Assembly (NCBI GenBank): GCA_964441245.1
Contig: CAYTVR010000004.1
Location: 1-64,000, forward strand
Direction: 5' to 3'
DNA: 64,000 nucleotides
DNA from: JALZUU01 sp964441245
GTDB taxonomy: Bacteria; Bacteroidota; Bacteroidia; Chitinophagales; Saprospiraceae
Shown here in pieces: positions 44,816 through 55,050 of this stretch (position 1 is its first letter; each line of letters begins with the position of its first letter). The translations under genes and the position numbers were made by a program. The notes below the pieces were generated by a model. The model was not told where the DNA came from and did no database searches. It was given only the letters and a program-made list of their open reading frames with translations.

Positions 44816-45787
44816 TTATCTTACAAATAAAACGGAATTGACATAACCTCGCCAATCATGTTCTGTCATGATATTGTCGGGGTCGGTCATCCATTCGCCA
44901 TCGACTATAAATTTGTAAAAATGCTTGCCTCCTACCAAATTTGTTTTGAAGGTCCAGCCTTCTTGTGATTTTTCCATCATCCAATGATTGCTGTCATTCC
45001 AATCATTAAAAGATCCTGCTAACTCTACTCTACTAGCGTCTGGAAATCCTTTTAGGGTAAAAACAACTTCTTGGGTGATTTCTAAAATAGAATTGAAGGT
45101 ATTATGTTCGTTTTTGACTTTTTTAGTATTATCAGGATCATCTAACCATTCGCCGTCAGCAATGAATTTGTATTCGTAACGGCCTGGATCTAAATCAAGT
45201 TGACAAGACCAACCATCCGCAACTCTTGTCATTTTTAATTGATGCTCATCCCAGCCGATGAAATCTCCGGTGAGGATTACTTGTCTGGTATTGTTCCATC
45301 CCTTTAGAAAGAAAAGGGCATTTCCGTTAGAGTCTGGTTTTACATCATACATTTTGACATTAAAGACTTCTTCCCAAAAAGGATCACTTTCTTTTCGTAA
45401 AGAATTGGAGTCATAATCCGGTGGCTTGATCCAATAGTCTTGATTGATCAAAAACTTTAGATCGCCAAAAAAAGGATCATCAAAATCTTTAATTGGTTTG
45501 CGCAGTTGGTAAATAAACTGACTGACTTTTTTCATTTTCCAATGGTCTCGACTCCAATCATTGAATGATCCCGAAACAATGATTTCATTAATTTCAAAAT
45601 CTTCAAATTCGAGTACACCTTCTTCTGTTTCTCCGATTAGAAAATATTGTCGAATATCAAATTCAAAAACGACTTCCTCTCCTTCAAAATAATACGTTTT
45701 TAAAGAATCTATATCTTGAGCATTTGTCTCTATTACAAAAGAGAAACAAAATAAAATCATTGATATCAAAATTAAAAAACACCTCAT
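44816..45787 (-). CDS. secreted protein with three CBM48/AMPK-type glycogen-binding-like repeats
   Basis: A 323-residue protein with a signal peptide ending in 'FVIETNAQD'. Three beta-sandwich repeats related to CBM48 follow. Each has a 'SGSFNDWS', 'TGDFIGWDEHQLKM' or 'AGSFNDWNDSNHWMM' block; the last two add 'YEYKFIADGEWLDDPDN' and 'HFYKFIVDGEWMTDPDN'. The first lacks the FxxDGxW loop. Such modules bind alpha-glucans. No catalytic domain is present. Its start overlaps the stop of the retropepsin-like gene by 4 bp (ATGA), so it is translationally coupled. Confidence 0.85.
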   Translation of the reverse strand: MRCFLILISMILFCFSFVIETNAQDIDSLKTYYFEGEEVVFEFDIRQYFLIGETEEGVLEFEDFEINEIIVSGSFNDWSRDHWKMKKVSQFIYQLRKPIKDFDDPFFGDLKFLINQDYWIKPPDYDSNSLRKESDPFWEEVFNVKMYDVKPDSNGNALFFLKGWNNTRQVILTGDFIGWDEHQLKMTRVADGWSCQLDLDPGRYEYKFIADGEWLDDPDNTKKVKNEHNTFNSILEITQEVVFTLKGFPDASRVELAGSFNDWNDSNHWMMEKSQEGWTFKTNLVGGKHFYKFIVDGEWMTDPDNIMTEHDWRGYVNSVLFVR

Positions 45788-46749
45788 GGTCGAAAATTAC
45801 GTTGATAAAGATACACTTGTTTCCTTTTATAGTTAATAGCGACACGCAAAGGAAATAAAAATTCAAATCCTAGAACTCCATCTAATTGAACAGAACTTGT
45901 TTTATTGATTTGATTCATGCTCATCAATAGGGTTCGCATGGGCTTACATTTTAATTGGCCACATTCTAAATCTTTTAAAAGACCTGCCAATACTTCGACT
46001 TTTCGGTTTCCCGTTCCAGATAAGTTAGCTCGCTTTCGAATCTCAAAATGATCCAATACTTTTCGATTCACTTTATGATGTAAAAGATTGAATTCTGCTC
46101 CAGAGTCCAAACCTAACATTAGTTTTTTCTTACCTACTTTTGCCCGAACGATTAGGATATGATTTCGAACTTGTATTTTTAAACTATCCTCTGGACGCTC
46201 TTGATAAATATTTCCATCAATTTTTAATCCATTCTTATTGGTTCGTGAGAAAGTCAATTGTTTTTTGGCATAATCGATCATTATTTCAAAATCTTCATAG
46301 ACTTTTGCGCCAAGCAGACCCAAAATTTTTGTCTTCTTCTTTTCTTCAATATGAGTCATGTTAAATACTTCCACTAACTTATCAACGATTAAGTATGACT
46401 CCAATCGAAAGGTATCTATTTGACCGTTATAAACTTCATCAATTCCACCAGTGACTCCTCCACGTTTATTACTAGTTAACAAGGCACTTCCTTTAAAATG
46501 ATTGCTATTCAAAATCAAATCTGGTGCACCAGTATCAAAAATAAAATTACCACTTTGGCCATCAATCATGGCCTGAACGATGATCAATCGACCTGCATTT
46601 TTAAAAGGTACGCGAAAGGTATTGGGACTTAATTGTTCTCGCTCAGTGAAGTGAAAAGACTGGATAGGAATAAACGTGTATTCCTTTTTTCCAGCTACTT
46701 CTCCAATGATAAATAGCGATAATAAAATATTTAAGACAATGGTTTTCAA
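45784..46749 (-). CDS. retropepsin-like aspartyl protease, exported
   Basis: A 321-residue protein. It opens with TTG at 46749, which abuts the stop of the upstream gene and leads straight into a signal peptide ('LNILLSLFIIGEVAG'). Two aspartyl motifs are present in one chain: 'FIFDTGAPDLIL' (DTGA 72-75) and 'LGLDSGAEFNLL' (DSGA 215-218). It therefore looks like a fused pseudo-dimer of retropepsin domains. The C-terminus 'GVLGFEFLFPLRVAINYKRK' is a common end in Bacteroidota aspartyl proteases. The substrate is unknown. Middle gene of a coupled operon. Confidence 0.88.
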   Translation of the reverse strand: MKTIVLNILLSLFIIGEVAGKKEYTFIPIQSFHFTEREQLSPNTFRVPFKNAGRLIIVQAMIDGQSGNFIFDTGAPDLILNSNHFKGSALLTSNKRGGVTGGIDEVYNGQIDTFRLESYLIVDKLVEVFNMTHIEEKKKTKILGLLGAKVYEDFEIMIDYAKKQLTFSRTNKNGLKIDGNIYQERPEDSLKIQVRNHILIVRAKVGKKKLMLGLDSGAEFNLLHHKVNRKVLDHFEIRKRANLSGTGNRKVEVLAGLLKDLECGQLKCKPMRTLLMSMNQINKTSSVQLDGVLGFEFLFPLRVAINYKRKQVYLYQRNFRP

Positions 46750-48777
46750 TTAAATTTTTCTAAGAACAATTTGCTCTGAATTTTTTTGTATGATTAAGTT
46801 ATAAAATTCTTGGAGTGCTTTATAATCTTCGTAAGTAAAAATAGTTCTATTAATTTGAAATTTACTAACAATCTGAATGGCTTCTTCTGTTTTGGTGACA
46901 TGAAAAGTATATTTTGCAGCTTTCTCTGGTAAAGCAACGATAGAAATTTCGGGCAATTCTTCTACTTGATAGCCTTCAGGAATCATATACTTTACAGCAA
47001 TCTTGTTATTTATAGGTACTCCATAATCAATAGGATATTTTCGATCTTCCATTTTAAAAGGATTCTCAGTTGTCGACCACAATAATAATGGATTCAAATA
47101 AATAAAATCGCCATTCGCATTGATTTGATCACTAATTTCTATGCTGTACTCTTCTCTAATATCTTTGGAGAGATCATTTTCATTTTCACAACTATATTCT
47201 TTTACTTCTAAGCCTTCGTATTTTTCTTCCAAATATTTTGTGTAACCTGCATCGTCTCCTTTTTCTTTTTTTCTTTTTCTAAAATAATAGGCAGAATAAT
47301 CTTTTCGAACCGTTTTTAGTACTCCCGTTAATTGACCTTCCTCTTGTATTTCTACATTGACTTGGATGGTTTCTTTTTTTCCTGCTAAAGGTTCTATGGG
47401 GATCCAGTTGCCCTGTCCTTTTTGAATTAATCGACCTTGACCATTAAAACAACGTTCTGGAAGTAAAGAGGCTGGTAATAGTGGATCGGTTGCATCTAGT
47501 AGATAATCATTTTCACCAATGGTCACTCTTGCGATCACATAATTGAGTTGCGACTCTGTTGGATGGGCAGGGTTGATGTATCCATGTGAACGAGTACTTA
47601 AACAAACTGGCTTTACTTCTAATCCTACTTCTTTCAACATTAGAATCAATAATAAATTAATGTCAGCTGAAGTTCCTTTACCTTTCTCATAAGATTTTTT
47701 CATATATCGTGTTCCAGAGGTCATTCGTTTATTCCATTTCACTTTGGTTTTTACAAAATTATGAACGGCCAACATTTTTTCTTCTGGAGTAGTATATTTT
47801 TCGGAAATTTGAGCAGCATCCTCTTTGATCAATTTTCGTTTTTTTAAATTTTCTCCAAAGTAAGAGGATCCTAAAAATCTTGTATTGATCGCTTTCCAAT
47901 CCAAGGTATAATGATCAATTGACGATTGAGGATATTTAATCCAAGACAATTCAAAAGTCATAGCGGTTAGAAAATTTTGCTTGGAAGTCATATAAGCTTC
48001 CGATTTAAAAGCTGGCATGTTTTCTACTACCCAACGAGAAAAGTTTGAAGTATAATTAACTTCTTCTATCCTTGCAGGCTGACCGACTCCTCGTCGAGCT
48101 ACTTTATAATTAAATTTTTCAGGTTTTTCTCTACTCTCATTGACCACCATCTTATCCATTTCATATCCTTTAAGCGTCTTATTATAATTAAAATATTCAG
48201 GGATGTCTGTACGATATTCGCTTCGTCTTGTTGGAATGGTACTTTGAAATTTCCATTGTTGGAGATTAAAGAGAAAGTCTGACAAAAGGTTATATTTCAC
48301 CTCTAAGATTGATCCTACTTTCACCTCAGGCATCGCAAATTGTAGTACATCATAATTCTTACTGTGCTCTTCTTCAAATACTTGTTTTGAGCTTAGTTTC
48401 TTTTTGACCATTTTTCCATTTTCCATGTTATGGGTGTAAGCCTTTAAGCCCACTATCTTTTCCTTTCCTCTTCCAGAGTTATATAAAAAGAATTTAAAAT
48501 CAGACCATTCTTCCAAACCTCTTTGATCTAAAATCTTGATTCTCACATGGCGATAAAAATTTAAATAAAATCCCTTATCTCCGCTTACATCATATTTAAA
48601 TTCTGAATATCCAAAATCATCCAAGATGACTGCATGCGCAGAGGAGTCTTGATCGTAAACGGTCATTTCTAAATCTTCTTTTTTAATTTTCCCAAATTTC
48701 ATTGGGAATTTTTGACCATATAAAAAAGTGCCTAAGAATAAAAAAAGTAAGGTAATGTAGATTGATTTAAAAGTCAT
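46750..48777 (-). CDS. DUF3857/transglutaminase-like exported protein
   Basis: The ATG at 48777 begins the signal peptide ('SIYITLLFLFLGTFLYGQ'); the longer frame to 48822 is rejected. It has a DUF3857-type N-terminal half ('FYRHVRIKILDQRGLEEWSD'), then a transglutaminase-like domain at about 340-460 ('VHNFVKTKVKWNKRMTSGTR'). Where a catalytic Cys belongs, the sequence reads 'GTSADINLLLILMLKEVG', so Cys is replaced by Ser. The His region is 'NYVIARVTIG'. It is therefore probably non-catalytic or a binding variant. First gene of the coupled operon with the retropepsin and CBM48-like genes. Confidence 0.82.
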   Translation of the reverse strand: MTFKSIYITLLFLFLGTFLYGQKFPMKFGKIKKEDLEMTVYDQDSSAHAVILDDFGYSEFKYDVSGDKGFYLNFYRHVRIKILDQRGLEEWSDFKFFLYNSGRGKEKIVGLKAYTHNMENGKMVKKKLSSKQVFEEEHSKNYDVLQFAMPEVKVGSILEVKYNLLSDFLFNLQQWKFQSTIPTRRSEYRTDIPEYFNYNKTLKGYEMDKMVVNESREKPEKFNYKVARRGVGQPARIEEVNYTSNFSRWVVENMPAFKSEAYMTSKQNFLTAMTFELSWIKYPQSSIDHYTLDWKAINTRFLGSSYFGENLKKRKLIKEDAAQISEKYTTPEEKMLAVHNFVKTKVKWNKRMTSGTRYMKKSYEKGKGTSADINLLLILMLKEVGLEVKPVCLSTRSHGYINPAHPTESQLNYVIARVTIGENDYLLDATDPLLPASLLPERCFNGQGRLIQKGQGNWIPIEPLAGKKETIQVNVEIQEEGQLTGVLKTVRKDYSAYYFRKRKKEKGDDAGYTKYLEEKYEGLEVKEYSCENENDLSKDIREEYSIEISDQINANGDFIYLNPLLLWSTTENPFKMEDRKYPIDYGVPINNKIAVKYMIPEGYQVEELPEISIVALPEKAAKYTFHVTKTEEAIQIVSKFQINRTIFTYEDYKALQEFYNLIIQKNSEQIVLRKI

Positions 48778-49121
48778 TTTTTTGTGTTTTGTGTATGAAC
48801 TCACTTTCGTGATTTTGATCACTAATTTTGGAAAACAAATAATTATATCTTTTTAAGAAAAGAAAATCAGATAGCAAAGTATTCGTAATAACAATACTCT
48901 GCCAATCCATTCTATAGCTGTAAACAATTTTTAGGTGGATAGTCTGCTGACCTTATAAAAAGGTAAATATTTTTTAAAAATAGGGCGGTTATAAAATCAA
49001 ATATATGATTTATGTAAAAAAAGAAGAAAATAAAGTGTTATTAATTCAGGATTTTCTCAACAAATAGTTCGGTTTTATATCGGTAGTGCTCAGGCGTCTT
49101 CCCGTTTCCATAAAAGAACGG
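48778..49121. other. intergenic region, no gene seen
   Basis: About 340 AT-rich bases between the transglutaminase-like and Nudix genes (both minus). It must carry the promoter of the operon below it. I found no convincing promoter boxes or hairpin. Confidence 0.4.
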
Positions 49122-49679
49122 TTAGAATATAGGTTCCCATATATTCATGACTCTCATCAATGCAGAAAGGGTATGTGGATGTTGAATTTTATTTTCTTGA
49201 ACTAGTTTTTTCACTTCTGATATTGTAATTTCTAATAGGTCAATCGACTCTCCATCATCTAATTCAGTATCGTTTGTTCGTTCTACATTTAGCGCAAGCC
49301 AATGATGTATTTTACTATCCATAAAAACAGGATTGCTCTGTACTGCTCCTAAATATTTCCAATCATTCGAAGTGAATCCGGTCTCTTCGCTCAATTCACG
49401 GATGGCTGCTTGCTGATGGTTTTCGCCTGCATCAACTAATCCACCTGGTAACTCAATAGTTTCTTCTTGTACTCCAAAACGTAATTGTTGTACCAAGAGC
49501 ATTCGCTGCTTTGATGTCATAGCGATCACATTTACTGAGTCCTGACTTTCTAATACCAATGCTTTGATTACTTTTCCGTTGCGTTTGTTTTTTTGAAAAT
49601 CATATCGAATTTTGAAGAGCGGAATTTCTGGTCCTTCTTCACTTTTTAAAAGTTGCCAATTTTCTTTTTCGGGTAGCAT
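49122..49679 (-). CDS. Nudix hydrolase, ADP-ribose pyrophosphatase-like
   Basis: A 185-residue protein. The Nudix box is complete: 'GGLVDAGENHQQAAIRELSEETG'-type, with the GG, REL and EETG elements in place. The layout and 'ELPGGLVDAGE' suggest the ADP-ribose/sugar-nucleotide branch. It acts in the cytoplasm on a nucleoside diphosphate derivative. Monocistronic. Confidence 0.92.
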   Translation of the reverse strand: MLPEKENWQLLKSEEGPEIPLFKIRYDFQKNKRNGKVIKALVLESQDSVNVIAMTSKQRMLLVQQLRFGVQEETIELPGGLVDAGENHQQAAIRELSEETGFTSNDWKYLGAVQSNPVFMDSKIHHWLALNVERTNDTELDDGESIDLLEITISEVKKLVQENKIQHPHTLSALMRVMNIWEPIF

Positions 49680-49842
49680 GGTGTTATGGTGTTTTGATGT
49701 CCAACCTTTGATTGCCTTTCGGCGGGATCTACGATTTTGGTGCTAATGATAGGGAATATTTTTATAAATGGGAAACTAATTTTCTTATAAATGGGCAAAG
49801 GCAGGCTGACTTGATTTTAAGTACCCAGATCAGTCTCTAATA

Positions 49843-49884
49843 AAAACTGTCAAATTCAGTACTTGGACTAAATCTGACAGTTTT
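49843..49884 (-). terminator. terminator of the metallophosphoesterase gene
   Basis: AAAACTGTCA pairs with TGACAGTTTT around a 22-base loop, 36 bp past the minus-strand stop codon, with T-rich sequence on that strand. Confidence 0.55.
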
Positions 49885-49919
49885 AGAAAAATGATCTTCT
49901 TTGAAATTCCTCTGAAAAA

Positions 49920-52900
49920 TTATCGCACAACTAAGATTTTTTCGCTTAATGTACCGCCTTCCGTTTCTAGTTTTACTACGTAGATTCCAAGTTCTAATTC
50001 CTCCGTTGGGATTTCGATAAAAGGTGCTCTTGGATTGGAAACCTTGTACATTTTTTGCATCACACCTAATCTATCATAGACATAAATTCGTAAAAATCTT
50101 CTGGCTCCTGTTACATCTAGATGTAGTGCCTCTCCTGCAATAATTGGATTGGGATAAACATTGGCACTAAACTCATTGGATAGACTCGCTTGATCCGCTT
50201 CATCAGGATCAAAATTACTTCGACTTCCAGCGCTAAAGCAAGCTTCTAATTTGAGATCATCAATAAAGACCATGTCTTCATCACAGGAGGCATCGCATCT
50301 GATTCGGATAACCGTTTCATCTGTAAAATTAAAGCCAGAGATTTCGATAAGCGCTTCTTGTCGAATTAGATTTTCAAAATCACGACCTGAATTCCATTCT
50401 TCTACGATCTCAAAGTTATCGCCTCCATCAAGTGAGACTTCTAATAAAAAATCTTCTCCATATTCCATATCATCAGCAATAAAAGTGAAATTAACGATGG
50501 CTGAATTGAAGGCAGATAGATCCAAAGGATCAGTATAAATGGAAGAAACGGATTTATTACCATCTCTCAATTCTATGGAAGTCTCTCCGCTTTTTGCCAT
50601 ATCGGAATCCCAATAATTTCGAATGCAATCCTCTCCTCCATCTCTCCATAATCCCCATCCACTTTCGAAGTCTACATATTCAACAGTTAGACAAGCCAGC
50701 TCTGGATCACATCCTCCTCGATCCTCATCCGGATCACAAGGATCATTATCATTGGGGTCATCACTGACACAAAATCCATCTCCATCTGCATCAACAAAAA
50801 CACCTTCACAATTACATGCGGTATCATAGATATCATTGATCGTACAATCATCTCCATCATCACAGGCATTTTCGACAATAAGTCCATCACAGTCATCGCA
50901 ACTATCAGGAATTCCATCTTCATCATCATCTATTCTATCATCAAAACCTGGGCAAAGATCTTGTGCGTTACAAACTCCATCATTGTCTGTATCTACAAAT
51001 GTTCCTTGACAATTACAATAATCATCTGTTTTGTCATTGATGGTACAAGGGTCGTTATCATCACAAGCAGAACCAGCTACTGGACAGGCACTGTAAGTCA
51101 CACAAATCATCGGTGCTTTGCTGGAAGATTTATCATAAGATCTGGCTGTTCGTTCTCCTTCTCCTTTGATGATCAAACTGATCGCAGAGTTTTCGCTATA
51201 ACTAGGCCGACTAACGACTTCTTGAATAATAGAGGAAAGGTCAGGAGTTCGTTGATCTGGGCCAGCCTCATCTTTTGAAGTCCATGGAGCGGGTTCCCAA
51301 TTTACTCGAGCATTGGTAGAAGATCTTTCGGTCAATTCATATCTTTCATCACTAAAAGAAACGGAATGATTAGCTGCTTCTCCATAAATTTGAAGTTTGG
51401 TAAAGACTGAATTTTTTTCATCAACCGTAAACTGGACTGATGCTTCTTCGATAGCGGCTCCTTGTGGAATTCTAAGATTTGGATATCTCAATCCAACAAT
51501 CTGATTACTATTTCCGTTTTTCGAATCATAAGTCAATTCCAAATCAGAACTATTGTCTTCCATTTTCCCATTTTCGCCATTTTCTTCAACGTCATCTTTA
51601 CTACTCGATATTCTTTGGCAAATCGTCGTATTTCCATTTGGAATTCCTTTACAGTTACAGTTGCCATCCTCTACATCATTAATGGTATTGCTGTCACCAT
51701 CATCACAGCTAGTACCTTCTGGTGGGCAATTGGCTTCTAATTTTGAAATCGTAAAATAATCATCGATATTTCCATTTTCATTTAAAAACTGTACAGTCAA
51801 TTCAGATCCTTCAACTTCTACAATCGTAGATCCTTCTGGATTGTCACTATAGTACATAATGGGATGATCAAAATCTCCACTCGATGTTTTTCCGGCAGTA
51901 CCGGTAACGATATAAACCGTACCATCATCTACAGATTTTCTTTTTCGGTAACTACCATCTTCGTCTTTTCTTCCATTACCATTATCTAAAATCATAGAAG
52001 ATTCTAAAGTATTCGATTTTCCATAATGTCCATGTGCCATGTGCGACCTTTCGTAAGAATGACTGTGTCCAGAAAGAACTAGATCAACTTTATATTTTTC
52101 TAGAATTGGAATTACATTTTCTCTCATATCTCGCATTCGTCCGCCGCTATCACCAGTATCATCCGAGTCATGACTTCCTTTCGTAAAAGGTGGATGATGA
52201 AAAAATACAATGATCCATTCCTGATTGGTTGTTGATAAATCATTTTTCAACCAAGTCAACATAGGACCATCGACCTCTCGACTGACATCATCGGAGTCCA
52301 AAGAAATGAAATGTATATTTCCATAATCGAATGAATAGAACGCTTCCGAACCTGAGGCAAGGCCACCTGCTTCAGCATTTTTAGGAAAACTAAAAATATC
52401 GTAATAAGGGCCAGTCTGGTTATATCCATCTGTGTAACCGTTGTCATAATCATGATTTCCTGGGCTAGCCCAAAGAACGGAATTGATTAATTTATCAACA
52501 TACATATCTTCAAAAATAGCATCTTGATAATCGGAGTCGGTGCCATCCGGGTAAGCATTATCTCCAGTCATCAAGATCATATCCGTATGACCATCACCAA
52601 CGTATTCGTAATAGGCATCACGAACATCTCGTGCAGTACTACCACCCGTTCCACAATCTCCTAACACCCAAGCTCTATAAGCACCTCTTTCTCCTATTTG
52701 TGGTGATGTTTTAAAATAATACGCTCTCTCTCCTCCAGCCAAAACTTCATCTTCATTACCAATGGCATAGTAATATTTTGTTTTGGAGTTTAATCCATCA
52801 ATTAATATTTCATGATCTTTTACATTTTCGGAAAGATAGACTGTTCTGTTTAATGATTCAGGATTGGTCCCATACCAAACTTTTGAAGATGTTTTATCAT

Positions 52901-53042
52901 CTGTTCTCCATTTGATGATGATGCTGGAAGCTGTTCCACTTTGTAAATAGGGCCCTCGCTCCACCTTTTGTGCGTAAAGACTGGTGATTCCAGCCAATAT
53001 CGTAACAATTAAAATACATAATGTGTGCTTAAAAAAATTCAT
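49920..53042 (-). CDS. T9SS-exported purple-acid-phosphatase-like metallophosphoesterase
   Basis: A 1040-residue secreted protein. Order: signal peptide (1-24), fibronectin-like PAP N-domain (26-112), metallophosphoesterase (125-345), DNRLRE/CBM96-like module (about 475-650), thrombospondin-3-like calcium repeats (about 655-780, 'DTDNDGVCNAQD', 'DADGDGFC'), a jelly-roll-like module, and a T9SS sorting domain (about 960-1040, 'VYPNPIIAGEALHLDV'). Metal ligands are GDCG (128-131), GDN (160-162), GNHDYD (195-200), HHPP (282-285) and GHSHSYE (325-331). It probably releases phosphate from organic esters outside the cell. Monocistronic. Confidence 0.94.
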   Translation of the reverse strand: MNFFKHTLCILIVTILAGITSLYAQKVERGPYLQSGTASSIIIKWRTDDKTSSKVWYGTNPESLNRTVYLSENVKDHEILIDGLNSKTKYYYAIGNEDEVLAGGERAYYFKTSPQIGERGAYRAWVLGDCGTGGSTARDVRDAYYEYVGDGHTDMILMTGDNAYPDGTDSDYQDAIFEDMYVDKLINSVLWASPGNHDYDNGYTDGYNQTGPYYDIFSFPKNAEAGGLASGSEAFYSFDYGNIHFISLDSDDVSREVDGPMLTWLKNDLSTTNQEWIIVFFHHPPFTKGSHDSDDTGDSGGRMRDMRENVIPILEKYKVDLVLSGHSHSYERSHMAHGHYGKSNTLESSMILDNGNGRKDEDGSYRKRKSVDDGTVYIVTGTAGKTSSGDFDHPIMYYSDNPEGSTIVEVEGSELTVQFLNENGNIDDYFTISKLEANCPPEGTSCDDGDSNTINDVEDGNCNCKGIPNGNTTICQRISSSKDDVEENGENGKMEDNSSDLELTYDSKNGNSNQIVGLRYPNLRIPQGAAIEEASVQFTVDEKNSVFTKLQIYGEAANHSVSFSDERYELTERSSTNARVNWEPAPWTSKDEAGPDQRTPDLSSIIQEVVSRPSYSENSAISLIIKGEGERTARSYDKSSSKAPMICVTYSACPVAGSACDDNDPCTINDKTDDYCNCQGTFVDTDNDGVCNAQDLCPGFDDRIDDDEDGIPDSCDDCDGLIVENACDDGDDCTINDIYDTACNCEGVFVDADGDGFCVSDDPNDNDPCDPDEDRGGCDPELACLTVEYVDFESGWGLWRDGGEDCIRNYWDSDMAKSGETSIELRDGNKSVSSIYTDPLDLSAFNSAIVNFTFIADDMEYGEDFLLEVSLDGGDNFEIVEEWNSGRDFENLIRQEALIEISGFNFTDETVIRIRCDASCDEDMVFIDDLKLEACFSAGSRSNFDPDEADQASLSNEFSANVYPNPIIAGEALHLDVTGARRFLRIYVYDRLGVMQKMYKVSNPRAPFIEIPTEELELGIYVVKLETEGGTLSEKILVVR

Positions 53043-54023
53043 CGATTTTTGATTTATTTAAGTGATATAATTGTGTAATTATCTCGTAAGTCTGTTTAGG
53101 TCATTGCTATTTCAATATTTTGCCTCAACTGAAAATAGCCTGTAAGACTTTGCTTAATAAATTGTAGAATCGTTGCACTTTAGTTTGTCATAAGATCAAG
53201 TCCTAATTATTTGATCTTGTATGTCTGTTAATGATCATTCATGTTGTTGATTTTTGGTTGTAAATTATTAATTATCGCTTACCTAGTTATTGATTTACTA
53301 TCGATCGGGAGTTAATTAATCAAGAGTTAATCAAATTTAAACATGGGCAGTTTTATGTATCTTTTAGTTTCAATATGGTGTGTGTTTTTGATTAAAAAAT
53401 GGTTATGTTTTGGTCAGGGGCATAGGAATATTGTTAACATGAAAGACCATTAAAAATCATTCATATTTGAAAATAAGGTTTCAAAATCTACTGGTAGACT
53501 TTGGTTATAATTCCAATAAAAGCTAGGGGTTAATAAAAGAAACTTTGGTACACCAATATTCAGATCTCCAATCTTTCTGCAAGATTTAGAGAGAAAGAAA
53601 CAAAGTGTATAAGTATAATTGTAGTATTAGGGAAATAGACCATTTTCGTAAAATGATCCTTTATTCAACAGAAGAGGTCATTAAAACGCAGGCAATAGAT
53701 ATTTTATTTTATTATTGTTAATAAAATGTTTTAATTTTTCATTCCTTCAATGCTTGGCCCATCAAGAGATCTTTAGTTTTCCTTTAGGCTTGTTACAAAT
53801 GAATGGCTTTATATTCATTAAGTCTTTCATTTTTTTTACCTTAGATGTATTGTCTTTTTTATGACATCTATTCTGTTTTATTATTAATAAAGTCTTCGTG
53901 CGGACTGTTTAGTCGGATATGTAACATATCCTCGATTAGCAGATTAAAGATTCATCATAATTCTTAACTAATCCTTATTATTGACTCCGCTTTATTTTAT
54001 CATCTTTTTTAAAACTAGACAAA
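53043..54023. other. 980-bp divergent intergenic region
   Basis: No gene is supported; the longest frame (53343-53453) encodes 36 residues without features. Hairpins AAGATCAA/TTGATCTT (53192-53218) and GGATATG-TAA-CATATCC (53915-53931) are visible. The latter is 93 bp before the thioredoxin gene and could be an operator. No clear promoter pair was found. Confidence 0.45.
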
Positions 54024-54812
54024 ATGAAAAAAATTTTTACGCTTGCTCTTATTTTTACATTAACTTGGACTTCTGGCTATAGCCAAACGGCTCCAGATTT
54101 CACTTTCACAGATACGAATGGAGACTCACATACCTTGTCTGAGGCGCTTGCTGAAGGAAAAGTGATTTTATTAGATTTCTTTTTTGTCAATTGTGGTTCT
54201 TGTATTAGTCTTGCTCCAGAAATTGACCAAATCATCGAAGATTATGAAGGGACTACGCTTGAAGTTTGGGCCATAAGTGATCGAGATTCTGATGTGGCCA
54301 TCGAAAACAGTATTTTCAAATCTACTCACGAACACCACTTTACTGGTGGAAGTGCTGGAGGAGGAGCTGCTGCTGTCAATTTATTTGCAGGTAATTTCAA
54401 TTTCACAGGATTTCCTACTTATGCTGTTGTTTGTAATGATAATTCTATTACATGGGATATCTGGCCATTAACTGCCGGTGCAAATCAAATCAGAAGCAGA
54501 TTAACTCCTGAGTGTGGTGTAGTGGAAACTTTGACCGCTGTATCCACTATTGAAGGAATGAGCGGTACTCAACTTTTTCCTAATCCAACCTCTACAGCCG
54601 CTACACTTGAATTTAATTTAGAAGAAAAAACGACTATCAGTATTGAGTTGGTCAATACTCTTGGCCAAGTGGTTCAGTCTATTTCTTCTCAAAATTATGA
54701 CGCTGGAATGCAAAGCATCAATATTGATGTTTCTTCTTTAGCAAAAGGAATTTATGCAGTAAACATGCGATCAAAAACGGGTACTCACACTATCCAGTTA
54801 TCTACTCTTTAG
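54024..54812 (+). CDS. T9SS-targeted TlpA/thioredoxin-like protein
   Basis: A 262-residue protein. A signal peptide (1-21) leads to a TlpA/peroxiredoxin-type thioredoxin domain with the CxxC at Cys57-Cys60 ('FFFVNCGSCISLAP'). The last 80 residues are a T9SS type A sorting domain ('LFPNPTSTAATLEFN' to 'SLAKGIYAVNMRSKTGTHTI'). It would act as an extracellular disulfide reductase or redox protein. Surface thioredoxins with a CGSC site and a sorting tail are found in Bacteroidota. Followed by a strong terminator. Confidence 0.9.
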   Translation: MKKIFTLALIFTLTWTSGYSQTAPDFTFTDTNGDSHTLSEALAEGKVILLDFFFVNCGSCISLAPEIDQIIEDYEGTTLEVWAISDRDSDVAIENSIFKSTHEHHFTGGSAGGGAAAVNLFAGNFNFTGFPTYAVVCNDNSITWDIWPLTAGANQIRSRLTPECGVVETLTAVSTIEGMSGTQLFPNPTSTAATLEFNLEEKTTISIELVNTLGQVVQSISSQNYDAGMQSINIDVSSLAKGIYAVNMRSKTGTHTIQLSTL

Positions 54813-54848
54813 GACTTGAATTAGATGTAATCATAATAACATATTGTA

Positions 54849-54884
54849 AAAAATCCCTTTCGATCATGATCGAAAGGGATTTTT
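54849..54884. terminator. perfect palindromic terminator
   Basis: A 36-base perfect palindrome (AAAAATCCCTTTCGATC... and complement) ending in T5. It lies 36 bp after the thioredoxin gene. Confidence 0.85.
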
Positions 54885-54906
54885 AGTTAAGGCATATTTA
54901 ATATTT

Positions 54907-55031
54907 TTGGTTCTTCGACAAACCCTGTGTGTATAGACATTCTAAATTGAAATTCAACGCTTTCTCTGGTCGCTTTTTCATCTCACTTTATGAATGTCCA
55001 TACATACGTACGTACAGAATTTATCGAGGAA
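54907..55031 (-). repeat. 125-bp palindromic dispersed repeat, copy 2
   Basis: About 94% identical to 40505-40630. Like that copy, it lies just past the stop codon of a minus-strand gene (the photolyase, 19 bp). Both retain the pairing arms; the changes include G-to-A in the GCGTACGTAC stretch. Confidence 0.85.
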
Positions 55032-55050
55032 AGATATTTTTAAAATGAGT

